Numbered from the stretch's first letter, positions 36,328 through 48,061 are shown. The stretch: 64,000 nt of DNA from Alentia gelatinosa (GCA_950022655.1 OX465580.1:126711016-126775015), one strand, 5' to 3'. Notes: a model not told the origin generated them from the letters alone. A program made the numbers and translations.

Positions 36328-36885
36328 GGGGTCCGTTTAATAATCCAGGATCGTACATGCATGGAGACCCTTTTCTGTATGTTGTACAAGGGTTATCGTT
36401 TAATAACATATGGTGGCTAGGACATACACAATATTGACTTGGTTTCAGATACAAGCTGCCGTATGCTCCGATGAGTTGATGCATAGTAATATCCGAGCGC
36501 ATGCGAGGATATTGCGCAGAGTCAACTCCGAGGAGCATACAACCACTTTTATCTGAAACCAGTCTATATTGTATCTATTATCCACCTTTTCTGGGCAAGT
36601 GGCATGTCGAAATCAGTTCATTTTAATTATGCACTATGTTTTCATACGCACTATTTTTCCGTATGCGCCACCCGGAGCATACAACATATCTGTATGCGTC
36701 GGGTATGTCCATACAAACTCCCTATGTGTTTTCTATGGACACTTTGTATTAGGTGGATAATAAAGTGTTAGACGTCCGTAAGGTCGTCCATAAGTGGTGA
36801 ATAAAATTGACCCACATCGTCCCTGGGTCTCTATGGCATACAGAAAAGGGTTACATGTACGATCCTAGATTATCAAACAGGCTCC
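36328..36885. mobile_element. Palindromic MITE family G (G4), interrupted by H2
   Basis: The inverted ends GGGTCCGTTTAATAATCC and GATTATCAAACAGGCTCC bound a G element split by H2 at 36425. Confidence 0.8.
36425..36764 (+). mobile_element. Two-module element, family H (H2), nested in G4
   Basis: A 340-bp copy, nearly identical to H1, sits in a second G element at a different point. Apex is CTCCGAGC-type (CGAGCGCATGCGAGG). Confidence 0.85.
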
Positions 36886-36963
36886 TGTAACGTCAATGTT
36901 AGATTGTAATGAATTTTAGACGTACATACACACGCAGTTCCATATGTATATATAATTTGACTA

Positions 36964-37131
36964 AGGGATCATCCATAAAGTATGTATGCACCAAGGGGGG
37001 TGGGGTGGGTCAAAATTTAAAGACATTTTGCGTATGCTCCTTCTTTGTTCTGTTGCATACAATATTGAGAATGGGGGTGGGGGCTGTCAAAATCTTTGGA
37101 ATTTTTGCACACTTACTTTATGGATGACCCT
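36964..37131. mobile_element. Tc1/mariner-like MITE, 168 bp
   Basis: Inverted ends AGGGATCATCCATAAAGTA and TACTTTATGGATGACCCT are flanked by TA on both sides. The GGG-T/A-CATCCATAAAGTA end is a common metazoan MITE terminus. Confidence 0.8.
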
Positions 37132-37304
37132 TAAACATCCTGTTCCTCTGAGGTCTATGGATCCTACAAGGGTAGACATCTGTGGCAAACCACTATATGT
37201 GTATATACATGTAGTTATGCATGTGTTGACACTCATGTTTGTGTCATATAAATGTGTAGGGGTCTGGAGAGTTGAGTGGTGGTTTATTCCTTTTACTCTG
37301 GAGG

Positions 37305-38020
37305 ATGTGGCATGCCAGTAACCTGATGTGTGGTGATTTGGGTGGACCCATGCACAGAAGTGCCATGGGTTCGCTCTTGTTATGCAACCTAGCTTATAAA
37401 AAGCGAGGTCCACAGTGAGTTGAGAGGTCAGTTACTGCATTCCTTCTGAGAAGGAGAGACTCCTTGGGATCTCACGTGAGGTGCGATCTTCCGGAGCCTC
37501 TCGGTGGCTGAGCTAGGGCTTCAGTTAATATCGTAAAACTGGATGAGGTTTAATCTTGTCCACCATATTCCACGACTGGAGTTTGGCTAAGTGACTTCAT
37601 GAGGCGAAGCCGAGTGAAGTCCGGAGCCAAAACTTCAGGAGTGGAATGCGGTGGCCAAGATTAAAACGAATCAGGTTTTGATTTTATCCTACCCCGTCTC
37701 CTCGATTTTGGAATATTACGTGATAACAATGCTGTACGCCACTAGTGGCATATAAAACTCCGTATGTCAGTCAGCGTGGCATACGGAAACCCAATGTTAA
37801 GCCTATGGGATTTCATATTAGGGGTAGGATAATAGTATCAAGCTCCCCTGTGTTGCTTCCTAGCACCCGGTCCATGGGGACATATTTGGTTTCCTGGGAT
37901 ACTATTATCCCGAGGTGTATATTGATATCTAACTGTAAATAAAATCTTGTTTTATTATTGTGTTTGGTCTTCTGTGATTAGGGGTTACCGGATAAGCCAG
38001 TTTTCACCCCAAAGTGAGCC
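37305..38020 (+). mobile_element. Possible solo LTR, interrupted by D3
   Basis: A TATA box (TATAAAAAG, 37395-37403) lies 240 bp (after removing D3) before a polyadenylation signal AATAAA (37938-37943) followed by a TG/T-rich stretch. This order is typical of an LTR. Boundaries, primer-binding site and target duplication were not identified, so an orphan promoter or 3' end is equally possible. Confidence 0.3.
37529..37831 (+). mobile_element. Two-module element, family D (D3)
   Basis: A 303-bp copy, nearly identical to D2, with apex GAGGCGAAGCCGAG. It sits inside a sequence with a TATA box and polyadenylation signal that may be a solo LTR. Confidence 0.85.
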
Positions 38021-38236
38021 AATCATTGGGTTAACATATACATAAGGTAGCATACCCAATCACCGGATATATCGTAGGATGATCCGAGGTTGGCTATAGA
38101 ATATATAAACCCGTTGACCTCTACATATGTATTTAATTCATGTGTGTAAGAGAACACATTGGACAGAAACTTGGGGCTAAGTCATTTCCTAATTCCTTGA
38201 CAATTCAAATACAGTACTTCTCCAATTGAGAAAATA

Positions 38237-38537
38237 TATAGAGGAAACTTCTGAAAGTTTAGGGTCAGAGATCGTATCCCATTGAGGGTAAATCGCATAG
38301 CAATTCACAAGGTGAAGTCACGTGAATTACATAGCGATTCAAACCAGATGAGATCAAGCTCTGACCCTAAACCTGAATAAGTTTCTGAATTTCTGAATTA
38401 TCTTACCCCTCTCATTCACTAATGGGCTAACATGTGTGACATAATCCCCCATTGAGTATGTTTTCTAAATACTTGAAGGCCGTTGGATACGAGTTCCCAA
38501 TGTTAAGTCTATAGGAAAAAATATCAAGGGTGAGATA
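38237..38537 (+). mobile_element. Two-module element, family B (B5)
   Basis: It starts TATATAGAGGAAAC, has apex AAGGTGAAGTCA (a diverged form), and ends AAGGGTGAGATA. Confidence 0.8.
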
Positions 38538-38904
38538 GATAAATATATACGACTTATACCCCAGACAGTGTTGCCTCCAAGGACGGGCAGAAACCCTTGA
38601 AACGCATCATAAGCATGTTCTCATCGGACTGCCCACTGTTTCTGTCAGGAAAAAGTAATTGTATGTAATTTGTATATGCTTTATGACAAAAAGCACGTTC
38701 ATTTCTTTACCATGGCAATGTTGGCGTGTGTGACCTACATTATAAGACCCGAACACAAGAACATTAAAGTTAACCCCTGGTAGAGATTTGATAAGAACCC
38801 CTCCCGGTGTTGTTTCTCCCCAACTTCCACCAAGATACAGGCCCGGATTTATTTATTCCACATTACTCGTGTAGATAGCTTTGTAATTATGCTCCTTGGA
38901 TATC

Positions 38905-39062
38905 TGCGGCATTGACCCCACGTGACCCGGCGTGTCATCCAATCAGCTCCCGGCTGACATCCGTGGTTGGGAGTCGCGCCATGACGTACCAGTTACGGCT
39001 GGTGCCTGGCGACGACGGCGTTGAGCTATCCTACCTGCATGGGTCCCTGCCTCGTTATCACC
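38905..39062 (+). promoter_or_regulatory. Candidate promoter in a GC island
   Basis: The patch holds an E-box CACGTG (38919-38924), a CCAAT box in CCAATCAG (38939-38946) and TGACGTA, a CRE-like half site (38982-38988). It is followed by an ATG in near-perfect Kozak context. This spacing looks like a TATA-less promoter, but no transcript evidence is available. Confidence 0.3.
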
Positions 39063-39109
39063 ATGGCGACCGAGAGACTCATAACCGAGGTGGCAAGTGA
39101 CTTGTCCAG
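39063..39109 (+). CDS. Speculative short first coding exon (15 codons plus two bases)
   Basis: ATCACCATGG gives an excellent start context. The frame reads MATERLITEVASDLS and then meets CAG|GTGAAG, an acceptable donor, just before a stop in the unspliced frame. It sits directly downstream of the CCAAT/E-box island. I recognise no family and found no partner exon on the plus strand. The call rests only on signals and could be chance. Confidence 0.2.
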
Positions 39110-39312
39110 GTGAAGATTTATCGGCGGAATCTGCTCTCGCCTCGCCCACCCTCCTCCTCCTGCCCTGTCTGTCTTCTGCTCAGCCACCACTGCGTCAGAC
39201 TCTGCTGCCATCTACCGGACGGAGCAGTAGAAGCTTCACGTGGCACCATCGCCTCTAGTTTGGCAACCAACCTCTGTCTGTTCTGAGCTACGATATAGGA
39301 GATTGTCGGGTT

Positions 39313-39607
39313 TTATCTCACCCCTGGTATTTTTTCTCCATAGACTTAACATTGGGAACTCGTATCTAACGCCCATTAGATATTTAGGAAAAATATCTAA
39401 TGGGGGATTATGTCACAAATAATAGCCTATTAGTCAATGTTAAGGGTGAGATAAATTCAGATACCCATTCAAGTTTAGTGTCAGAGCTCAATCCCATCTC
39501 GTTTGAATCAAGTAGTAATTCACAAGGCGAAGCCGCCTGAATTACTACGTGATTCAAACTCTATGGGATACGAGCTCAGAACCTAAACTTTCATAGGTTT
39601 CCTCTGT
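39313..39607 (-). mobile_element. Two-module element, family B (B6)
   Basis: A reverse copy begins TTATCTCACCCCTGG, passes CCATAGACTTAACATTGG, has apex AAGGCGAAGCCG, and ends GGTTTCCTCTGTA. It is a good reference copy for the family. Confidence 0.85.
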
Positions 39608-39961
39608 AAAATCCCACTCGGGATCACTCGGGGTGCGCTTCAAACCAAGTAGTTTTGTTCTATGTAGGTTCTCAAAGCAGACATACTTAATATGAAATAT
39701 TCATAGTTACAAAATTGATAAAGGCACCAAGATTTATCTTCATTATATTTTGAAAAGAAAATACACAGGAAAGGATATAACAAAATGGTAGATTGGCTTC
39801 GAAGTTGTGACTAAACACACTCCAAGCAGTACAAAAGCTCTGGCAGGAGAGTAACATACTGTAGTCACTGCAGTGGGTCAAGGCCGCTACAGATTTATTC
39901 CGACCAGAGCTAATGTAGTGTAGCTCTGGTGGCCAGTGTACATCGCCTCCTGACAACTATA

Positions 39962-40255
39962 AGCCATTTTCCACTGGCCGACCAAAACGGCACCGATTTT
40001 ATTGAGTTCTCCTAGTACTCGGTCGGTGGTGGCCAACGACTGCACCTCGGGGTCTAAACATTGGTGAGGGTATTGTGTCTGCGTTGTTTCTGCTGCATTT
40101 GACAGGTCCATACCGACTGACGTCGTTCAGTGGTGGCCTCATTGTATAATCTATCGGTTAGCACTTCTTTGCATGTCTGTTTCCATTCACCGATCTGGCG
40201 TTGGTGGTTTCTGACTGCAGATCGGTGGTGAATAGTCGCCCAGTGGAAAATGGCT
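39962..40255 (+). mobile_element. MITE family L (L1)
   Basis: A 294-bp element has inverted ends AGCCATTTTCCACTGG and CCAGTGGAAAATGGCT with ATA/TTA flanks. Inside are several ACCGA/TCGGT units and CTGCAGTCGG-type repeats. Confidence 0.8.
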
Positions 40256-40270
40256 TTATCACTCAACAGT

Positions 40271-40674
40271 TATATAGAACTGCATTGAGAATCGTATAAA
40301 TAGACAATACTCCATGAGTTTGGATGTACCTCGATCCTCATCGAGTAACAATTACGACGCATCCAAACGAGTGGAGTAGTTTCTATTTCATTATTCTAGT
40401 TTGGTTCTCACCACTTTCACAGACATTAAAATAGCATCGCATTATCAGAATAATTTGAAATACTTCGTAAATCCAATTAGGAACGTATAAATCTCTATGT
40501 TTATGTCTTATCTACTTTCTCAAATCCTGCCCGCTGATTGGCCAGTCGATTATGACGTCATCTCACATCACTCTGCCACAACCATGGCATAGTACTGTCA
40601 CTTTACGTGGGTAATCGTTATGTATATTTTCTGACGTTATTCCTATAGCTAAACTTGTACTAGGGGTGAGATAA
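40271..40674 (-). mobile_element. Two-module element, family C (C3)
   Basis: It starts TATATAGAACTGCATTGAG, with CAATACTCCATGAGTTTGG arms and a degenerate apex (CCTCGATCCTCATCGAG). The long spacer ends TAGGGGTGAGATAA and contains GCATAGTACTGTCACTTTA. Confidence 0.8.
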
Positions 40675-41133
40675 AACGGTTATATTTCACATATGTTCGA
40701 AATAAGAGTGACTCCAAAGATATCACTCTCCAAACTGCTGGGTTTCTTCACCAATCACAGAAAGGGATATGAAAATGCCATACCATTGAGTTCATTTCTA
40801 CCCTTTCAATGAATCCGACCAGAAGAGACAGTGCCCGTCCCGCTATCCCGAATGAGAGCCCAGATATTGCAAAAATAGAAGGGAAATGCCATACGAGTCA
40901 TAAGCGTGAGCCAGGTACATAGCCAGACGCCCGGTAGCGTAATGTAGGCTAAATATGCCTGAAAACAATGCTGACAGCACTGCGATCCAATTTCCAGTCT
41001 CCATTCCAGGTATGGTAAAAGTGACTTATTAACCAACAGGTTGCCTTCTCCATTCTAGCCATGGGCTGAGTGGCGTGATATAATTAACCTACAGGCTCCC
41101 CCGTCTATGTTCCATCAAATAATGGAATGATCA

Positions 41134-41578
41134 TTATCTCACCCCATAGACATAACATTGGGAACTCGTACTCAATGCCCATGGAGTATTTGAAATAAAT
41201 ACTCAATGCGGGATTATGTCACAAATATTAGCCAATTAGTTTGGTGCTTTTTTTCTCACTTGATTGTTAGTTCCCTAAGTTGATTGTATTCCATGTCTAG
41301 CTCTATCGACATGTAAGCCCATAACCTGGGCATGGGTGAACTGTGAATATCGACACTGGAGACAGTGGAGGATAGGGGTGGAGCACTCCCAACCGAACAC
41401 TCCAGTATAAATAAAAATCTTTAAAAAGAAAAAAATGTGAGGGGTGAAATAAATTCATAAACCTATTCAAGTTTATGGGCAGAGCGCAATCCCATTTCAT
41501 TTGAATCGCTACGTAATTCACACGGCTTCGCCATGTGAATTACTACGCTATTCATACTCTATGGGATATGTCCTAAAC
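41134..41578 (-). mobile_element. Family B copy carrying an A-tailed insertion (B7)
   Basis: TTATCTCACCCC begins the copy. The spacer is broken at about 41238 by some 200 bp of unrelated DNA, then resumes with AATGTGAGGGGTGAAATAAA. The hairpin apex is CGGCTTCGCCATG. Confidence 0.75.
41238..41435 (+). mobile_element. Putative SINE-like insertion in B7
   Basis: About 200 bp absent from all other B copies ends in an A-rich tail (AAAATCTTTAAAAAGAAAAA). No A/B box or target duplication was clear, so a retroposed sequence is inferred only from the tail and the empty-site comparison. Confidence 0.4.
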
Positions 41579-42495
41579 AAAGATTTTCTCTTACAATCAG
41601 TAGTGTAATATTATCCATGCACACCAAAGATAAACAGTAATACCTTGTAAACGGGTAGCTCTGTATCAGCTAATTTTGCTGTGGCAGCCCCGGGTGTATA
41701 GGGATGGGGTAGGTCAAGGGGTGAAATCCCTCTTTTCATGATTTTTTTGTTGAAAATCTTTATTCATTCTGCCATAGGCAGGTCTTCCATGAATGTTACA
41801 ATTTGGTTACAAAGTCATGTAGCGCAATAACATGAACATTCAAATAAAGGAAAGGATGAAAAATGATGAAGTTTCATACCACCCCCTTTTTACTATGTAA
41901 CAGTCTGTAACCTCTGTAAAGTGGGACCCTAATGCTGGGTGAGGAGCACAACTGCAGCTACATAAAAGGCACTGCAACATATATCTTGAAATGTAAAGAT
42001 AAAGCAGACCTAAAGAACCACCCCTTCTGTAGGGAAACGCTCAACCATGTTAACACTTGACCTCAACTTGATTCTCAAACTATGTAACTGAGGATACTCA
42101 AGGTTATTTTATCACTCTCTAATGCAGACGACCCTATAGATATGTAACTGTGAAAACAACTTAAAGCAAAGCTGCCGTTTTCTATGTCCCCAATTCATTT
42201 CTAAAAGAGAAATGCAGCTGGGTAAAATGTATGGGATAAAGGACTCTGTATAGACCTCAGGAAATGAAATCAGGAAAGCCTTTGTCAGAGAAAGTAGATT
42301 CGCTAATAGAACAGATGGGAGATCAGTACATATGGCAAAAGGATTGCCTTTGTGGGGTATGGACAAAATGTCATTTTATAAGTTGTGGTAGACAAACAGA
42401 AGTATAAAGAATAATTACCATACAGGGTTTTTAGAGGAGGTTATTTCATATTTGATATTAGAGAATTCTCCATGGTAAAACAGAGAGTCCGGTCT
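41579..42495. other. Intron, no recognisable feature
   Basis: No repeat or coding match. T-rich tracts near 41745 might mark an old retroposon. Confidence 0.4.
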
Positions 42496-42505
42496 ATGTG
42501 AAAGG

Positions 42506-42981
42506 TTACTGGAGAACTCGACCCAGAAAGAACTCGACCTGTAGTTGTCAGGAGGCCTCGAGCCATTTTGGAGAAATCGATTGGAGAACTCGACCCGTTT
42601 TAGATTCTTATGAATAAGACTTTTTCACATCGAACTAAAGGTCTTATTAAATTAGACAAATATACCAGGGGATATCGAAAACAAGTCCAGTTATGTTTAG
42701 GTGCATGGTTAAGGTTATGGATAGGGTAAGGGATAGGGTTAAGGATAAGGAAAGGGGAACGGTTAGGGATAGACTTAAGGGAATGGTTTTCTGTTTGTTT
42801 TCTTTCCCAGAGAAGACCAAATTTGAAGCCGACATAACAAACTTTATACTAAATATAGTTGTAATGAAATACTTAAGCAGGGAAGATCTTAAACGGGTCG
42901 AATTCGTTACGGGTCGAGTTCATAAAACGGGTCGAGTTCGTTACGGGTCGAGTCTTTTACGGGTCGAGTTCTCCAGTATTC
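42506..42981. mobile_element. Foldback element with 10-bp target-site duplication
   Basis: Ends are perfect 18-bp inverted repeats (TACTGGAGAACTCGACCC). The right arm is a tandem array of ACGGGTCGAGTTC units and the left arm has scattered inverse units. ATGTGAAAGG occurs on both sides (42496-42505 and 42982-42991). Long repeat-built arms and a 9-11 bp duplication fit MuDR/Foldback-type (for example Rehavkus) elements. The interior includes degenerate GGGTTAAGG-type repeats (about 42715-42780) and no transposase. Confidence 0.75.
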
Positions 42982-43100
42982 ATGTGAAAGGAGGTGTGTA
43001 GAGTAAAGCAGAGCAGCGACAGAGGCTATAGCATGGAGGGGCTGAAGGGGACCCCCCGTCGTGTCCCGTTCTCTAAACTGGTCAGATTGATATTTCTGTC

Positions 43101-43115
43101 CCACCAGGGGGCAGC
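43101..43115 (+). promoter_or_regulatory. CTCF-consensus motif
   Basis: CCACCAGGGGGCAGC matches the CTCF core consensus at every position and is followed by GGGGC. It is the best match in the window and lies between the foldback element and the C5 transposon copy. Confidence 0.5.
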
Positions 43116-43348
43116 GGGGCCTCCAGGCGCTGACGATTCATCAGTCTGCTTCCTTATCCATGGTTCGGCCTTGAGTGTCTTCTCAACACTCATGTCTACT
43201 TCCCCTCTTTATCCCCCTGGTCTACAGATACACATGGTTCTTCCCAAGACTCCCAAAGCCACTGCACACCCCTCCCTCAATACCCTTGAAGCAAGGATCT
43301 ATCCTCGCTGCCATCCATTGCTTATAAATCCCCTCTACAGGATTATAA

Positions 43349-43832
43349 ATATAGAACTGGATCGAGAGTCATATGATTATATAGAACTGGATCGAGAGTC
43401 ATATAATTATATAGAACTGGATCGAGAGTCATATGAATACACAAGAAACAATACTCAACGAGTTTGGATGCGCTGCAGTCATTATCAAGGCGAAGCGGAG
43501 TGATGATTACGGTGCATCCAAAAGAGTGGAGAATCGTGTATTTTATGATTCAAGTGCAGTTCTGGATTCATCTCACTCCTTTTCAATGACATCAAATAGC
43601 ATCACAATATCAGAATAATTCAAATTACTTCACAAATCTAGTTAGGAACGTTTACATCTCCATTTTGATGTCTTGTCTCATCTCTGAATTCCTGGCCGCT
43701 GACTGGTCAATCACATATGATGTCATCTGATATTCTCTGTGCCATGGCCATGGCATAGTATTGTCACTTTATCGGGGGGATCGTTGATCTTTTCTTTTCA
43801 AATGTTATTCCCACAGCTAAACTTTACCAGGT
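43349..43832 (-). mobile_element. Family C copy with triplicated subterminal unit (C5)
   Basis: A 30-bp end unit (TATAGAACTGGATCGAGAGT plus CATAT) occurs three times in tandem at 43349-43438. The hairpin (apex AAGGCGAAGCGGAG) and the spacer follow. The spacer decays before the GAGATAA end. Confidence 0.7.
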
Positions 43833-44654
43833 ACCACATATTACGCCTCACATATATCGACATATCATCATCCATACTACAATCCACTCCTTATGAATAG
43901 TATGGGCTACACCCGTAGGCGAATCTGTCTGACATAAACACTTTATGCAGCCCACTCTCCATTAACAATGTGGCCTACGACTACATGTGTGTTTTCCTAA
44001 AGGATATTTATTGGAAAACCTTTTTTCACCCCTTCCTCCACTCTAAGGATGGTCATCCGCCTGGAGATAATTCATGTACGCATCGTCATAACAGCCCCTT
44101 GAATTATCCAGATCATATAACAATTACAAACTTCTTGTTTGAATTTCACAGGTTTTGCACAATATTTTCCCCATGTTGCATACCATTTTTCTAAATTGGT
44201 GTGACCCCAGTCTTCTCTCTGATTTACAACTATTTTCCTCACGTACTCCTTTGCAAATCTGCATGTTTTCTTTCATTTATACATTTGTTTCATCTATATT
44301 CCTGAATTCCCGGTTCTCAATCTTGACACAGATGCCAGGTAACAGAACTCAGTATCAAAGGCAATACCACAGTGACTAATCTACAGCTAGGGGCGCGTTT
44401 TAATTTTGATACCTTATTATTAGATCGTAAATCGACTTATCATAGCCGCTTCATTAGAGAACGATCAGAAACTAATTAGAAGGGATCCCGTCCAATATCT
44501 GTCAATGTTAACTCTGCTATGAATATTAGGATCATAGTTTAATATTTTTGGAGGTGAAGAATCCAGCAATCAGTACTGTTGGTTTTTTTTTCAAAAAGTA
44601 CAGGTCCAGCTGCCTTGATTGTACATTTGTGAATCTATCTTGATGTCCTGGAAC
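43833..44654. other. Intron, no recognisable feature
   Basis: Short chance frames only. Confidence 0.45.
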
Positions 44655-44850
44655 TAGAGGGTGGTTTTGGCCCACTAGATTCAGGTCAACTATAGACTGT
44701 AGAACTGTCCCAAGGCGCTATTAACACTATTTAAGGAGGTCAGGGTGAAAGTCGCGGTTTGCTGTGATTTCTGTCATTGGCTGCTGGGTCAAACCACGCC
44801 TACTATATTCCTTATATGGCAGTGAAGGGAGAGGGACAACTCCCCATATG
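44655..44850 (+). repeat. Dispersed repeat Q, copy 1
   Basis: GGTGGTTTTGGCCCACTAGA, CTGTCCCAAGG and GGTCAGGGTGAAAGTCG recur at 50.0-50.2 kb. Confidence 0.65.
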
Positions 44851-45367
44851 GAACAGTGGTAAAGATATACATGTATATAGCGATAAAACTGTTCTTGTTT
44901 AGAGGCAAATCTTAACGATGGGAATGATAGACCAAGAATAGATCCAGACATATCAAAAAGGCATCTATAATATGTTTGACTAAATGTAGTAAAATATATC
45001 AAATAGTTCAGCTTTGCACTTTATACTGAAAGTAAAATCAAAGTGGATCTACTTGTCTGTCATAATTGCAGCAATTTATCCACTTTTTTTGGATGTGAAC
45101 TTTGACCGATATACTCAAATCAAGGAAAATCAAGAATACTTCAGACCAAAATGTCGAGGAATAAATTCAGGTACACTAACTATGTGTCCTTATTACTACA
45201 TATCTGGAATTGATTAAACCCATATCGGACAATTTTGCCTGAAAAATAAAACCCATGTCATTTTTGTGAAAATTGAATTTGTAGCAGTCGCCGGTTTTGA
45301 CCATGCTGAGGAGTCTATCCTCAGAAAGATCATATCTAACTCCCTTCCCGGCTATATGGCACCCTAA

Positions 45368-45649
45368 GGCCCGGCGTCCACCTACTACGATATGGCACCG
45401 ATATGGTCTACGATGCACCTCCCGATAATAAATCAAAATCGCGTCGGAAGGTCCCCTAATATTGGGGCAGTTGACCACATTTCTGCGATTAGACACCAAC
45501 AAAAAACCCATACAAGGCATGGTGGATTGGCTTGTTTAGACATATGTCTACGATTTTGCACCTTCCCGATATGGCACCGATTTTGACATTTTGTATCGGT
45601 GCCATATCGGGAGGTCTACGATTCTGTCGTAGTAGGTGGACACCAGGCC
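45368..45649 (+). mobile_element. MITE family A, complete copy (A3)
   Basis: A 282-bp copy in the same orientation as A2, with near-identical sequence and length. Flanks are TAA on the left and TAC on the right. Confidence 0.85.
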
Positions 45650-45963
45650 TACGTATTTTTGAGAATGACAGTGGTCAAGTTGTATGGAGGAAGGTATTTA
45701 TAGTCTTTCGTCACTCAGTGATGAACGGAATCTGTAATTCTGATCAGTAAAACTGAGATATTTGCGGATAGTTATATAATAATGTTTCCTTTTGGAGACA
45801 CTTCCTGATCTGTGACGTCATACAGACCCTGAGTAACTACTGACACTAGACGCCAATATTAGCTCAGACGTGTGGCCTTTGTACTCACATATTAGGCCAG
45901 GTATTGGCAGCCATTTTTCTAGTGCAATCTGGGGTTGCATTGTGCTGGTAGCTGGCTAATACT

Positions 45964-46276
45964 ATGGAGAAACCAAACAAGAGTTAGTCGTGTTGTTGTT
46001 TATCGCACAATGGCAAGATCGTGTATTACTGCGCGAGGCGAAGCCGAGAGCAGTAATAAGCGATCTTGCCGGAGTGCGATGAACAATTACACGACTAACT
46101 CGAATTTCGTTTAGAATTTATCCTACCCCGCCTGTCCAAATTACTTCTACATTAATAGATGACGTCATTTGTCAAGTGTATCCCACTAGAGCAATATTTT
46201 TCATTTTTCTGCACTCCAGACCGAATACAGTGACCTAATGTTAAGCCTATGGAGTTTTTTATTAGGGGTAGGATAA
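45964..46276 (+). mobile_element. Two-module element, family E (E2)
   Basis: It starts TGGAGAAACCAAACAAGAG. The hairpin has apex GAGGCGAAGCCGAG, and the spacer lies between TTATCCTACCCC and GGGGTAGGATAA, with the conserved AATGTTAAGCCTATGG block before the end. Confidence 0.85.
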
Positions 46277-48061
46277 TAGTCTCTTTTCTTTATGCCGGTT
46301 CTTCACTGAGATGGTATAGAATACAATACTCTCATTATATCACCTCATGCCGAGTTTGGCACTCTTTGCGTGTCTGTCCTAGTGTCCTATTGCGAACGTG
46401 ATATCCACAGGATATGTATAGTGTATGAAAGGAGTATCAGTGCTATTAGTATCTGAAGTGACCTTCTCACCTGTTTCAACCCGATACATCACTCACAGCA
46501 AGAGTGGGCGATAATAGGCACATCATTTCAATACATCCATTCCGTCAACAATGGCAAACGCCGTTGTTCGCAGCTCGTTAGTAAGTCTAATTCTGAAAAG
46601 GACTAACGTATCCGATGAGGCGTGACGCACGCAGGTGGAAATCCAATACAAACGTTTACCGTCAGACTATTCACCTGTCAGAACCCTGCGGATGTTTGAA
46701 ATGCATCAAACATGCATATTAATCTGTCTGGATTAAATGAAAGAACTGCCACTGAAGGGTTATGAGGATAATTCATAATGTCCATATTGTTAGAGCCATA
46801 CATCTACGTTTACTGGCAGAGTGTTGAATGAGCGACAGAACAAGATGTATTATACCAGGATCTCTCGTACGAGTATTGACAACACCATATGGTAAATAGT
46901 TAATGTTACGGGAAGCTACATATCTAATATTGTCCCATCGTATTGTTTGCTTATTTATACATCATAGTTTAATATCTCAAGGTTTGTGAGCGTTGGCGGA
47001 GGAGTGGGTGTTTTACGGGGGCGGGGTCTTCAACAATGGCGATAGCCTATTCCAGCTTATGTTTGAAGTTTGAAAACCTCGACTGGTTCCGTAATTGAAG
47101 ATGAATGGAAACTGATTTTGATAGTATCTGATCACAATTAACTTCCCAACAGGAAGTTGGGTTCTACCTATAGTATTTATCATTGGAGATAAATGTGTAC
47201 ACTTGTTTCATCTATAGTTCTTCTGCTGTCGGGATAACTTTCCAGCCATATATATGCACTTCTATATTAAAAAAACATATGTTGTTAATTCCACTGAACT
47301 CAGAAGAAGTTGTTACAAAAAAGATGGCATACTGAAACTCTTAACTTTACATTTATTGAAAACAATACAAGCTTTACAATCGAGCTGCTATCCAGTATCA
47401 AATGAAAAAGTCCCAGTTCTGCTTGTATGAATGAATATTCTATGCACCATACCATGAACAGTCATAATCTGTCATTTGGAATGATAGCATATTGGATACT
47501 TATTATATAAAAAATGTTTTCTCCACCCGTTTTTGCGAGTGAACAAATTTTTTTTATTTTTTTATAATTTTTTAATTTTATTGGATACTATGTTGAAGGT
47601 GCTAAAAATACCTCAGTTGAGCACATTGTAAAATAGGGCACTGTGGATATGTACTTGGAGCACCAGAGGTGAATTGTCTGTTGTAAATGTGCACAGACAT
47701 TGTGAAGTCAAAATGCTTCAAGTATGACAAAGGAATTACATGAAACTTGGTTGATTAATTAAATACCATAATCTCTGTCATCAATATCCCTGCAGAACCA
47801 GTGTCTTGTGATATATATGTTAGAAAACTACACTAGTAAGCCTATACTCGGTACCTGAGTGATTTCATGGAAACACACATGCTGAAAGATATGTATATAT
47901 GCTTTTGGAAGGTACCATTCAAATCCTACACAGTTAACTAGACCTGGAACGGCACCTAGAGCAGTAAGCTATAGATCAAATTGTTTCTCGAAATCTATTT
48001 TCTGTTTAGGAGCTTAAAGATAGCATGCTATGGCACCCATCTCTAGAAACATAGGAACTTC
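46277..48061. other. Intron, largest stretch without a recognised element
   Basis: About 1.8 kb of AT-rich DNA without transposon similarity and without coding character. If conserved between species it would be a candidate regulatory interval. Confidence 0.4.

Noticed and set aside
42715..42780. Interstitial telomeric repeat
   Set aside because: GGGTTAAGG-like units are degenerate and irregular and lie inside the foldback element, so a telomere origin is not supported.
42994..43503. A 169-codon plus-strand frame with an IELDRESY repeat
   Set aside because: The peptide repeat is the triplicated 30-bp end of C5 and the rest is non-repetitive without domain features.
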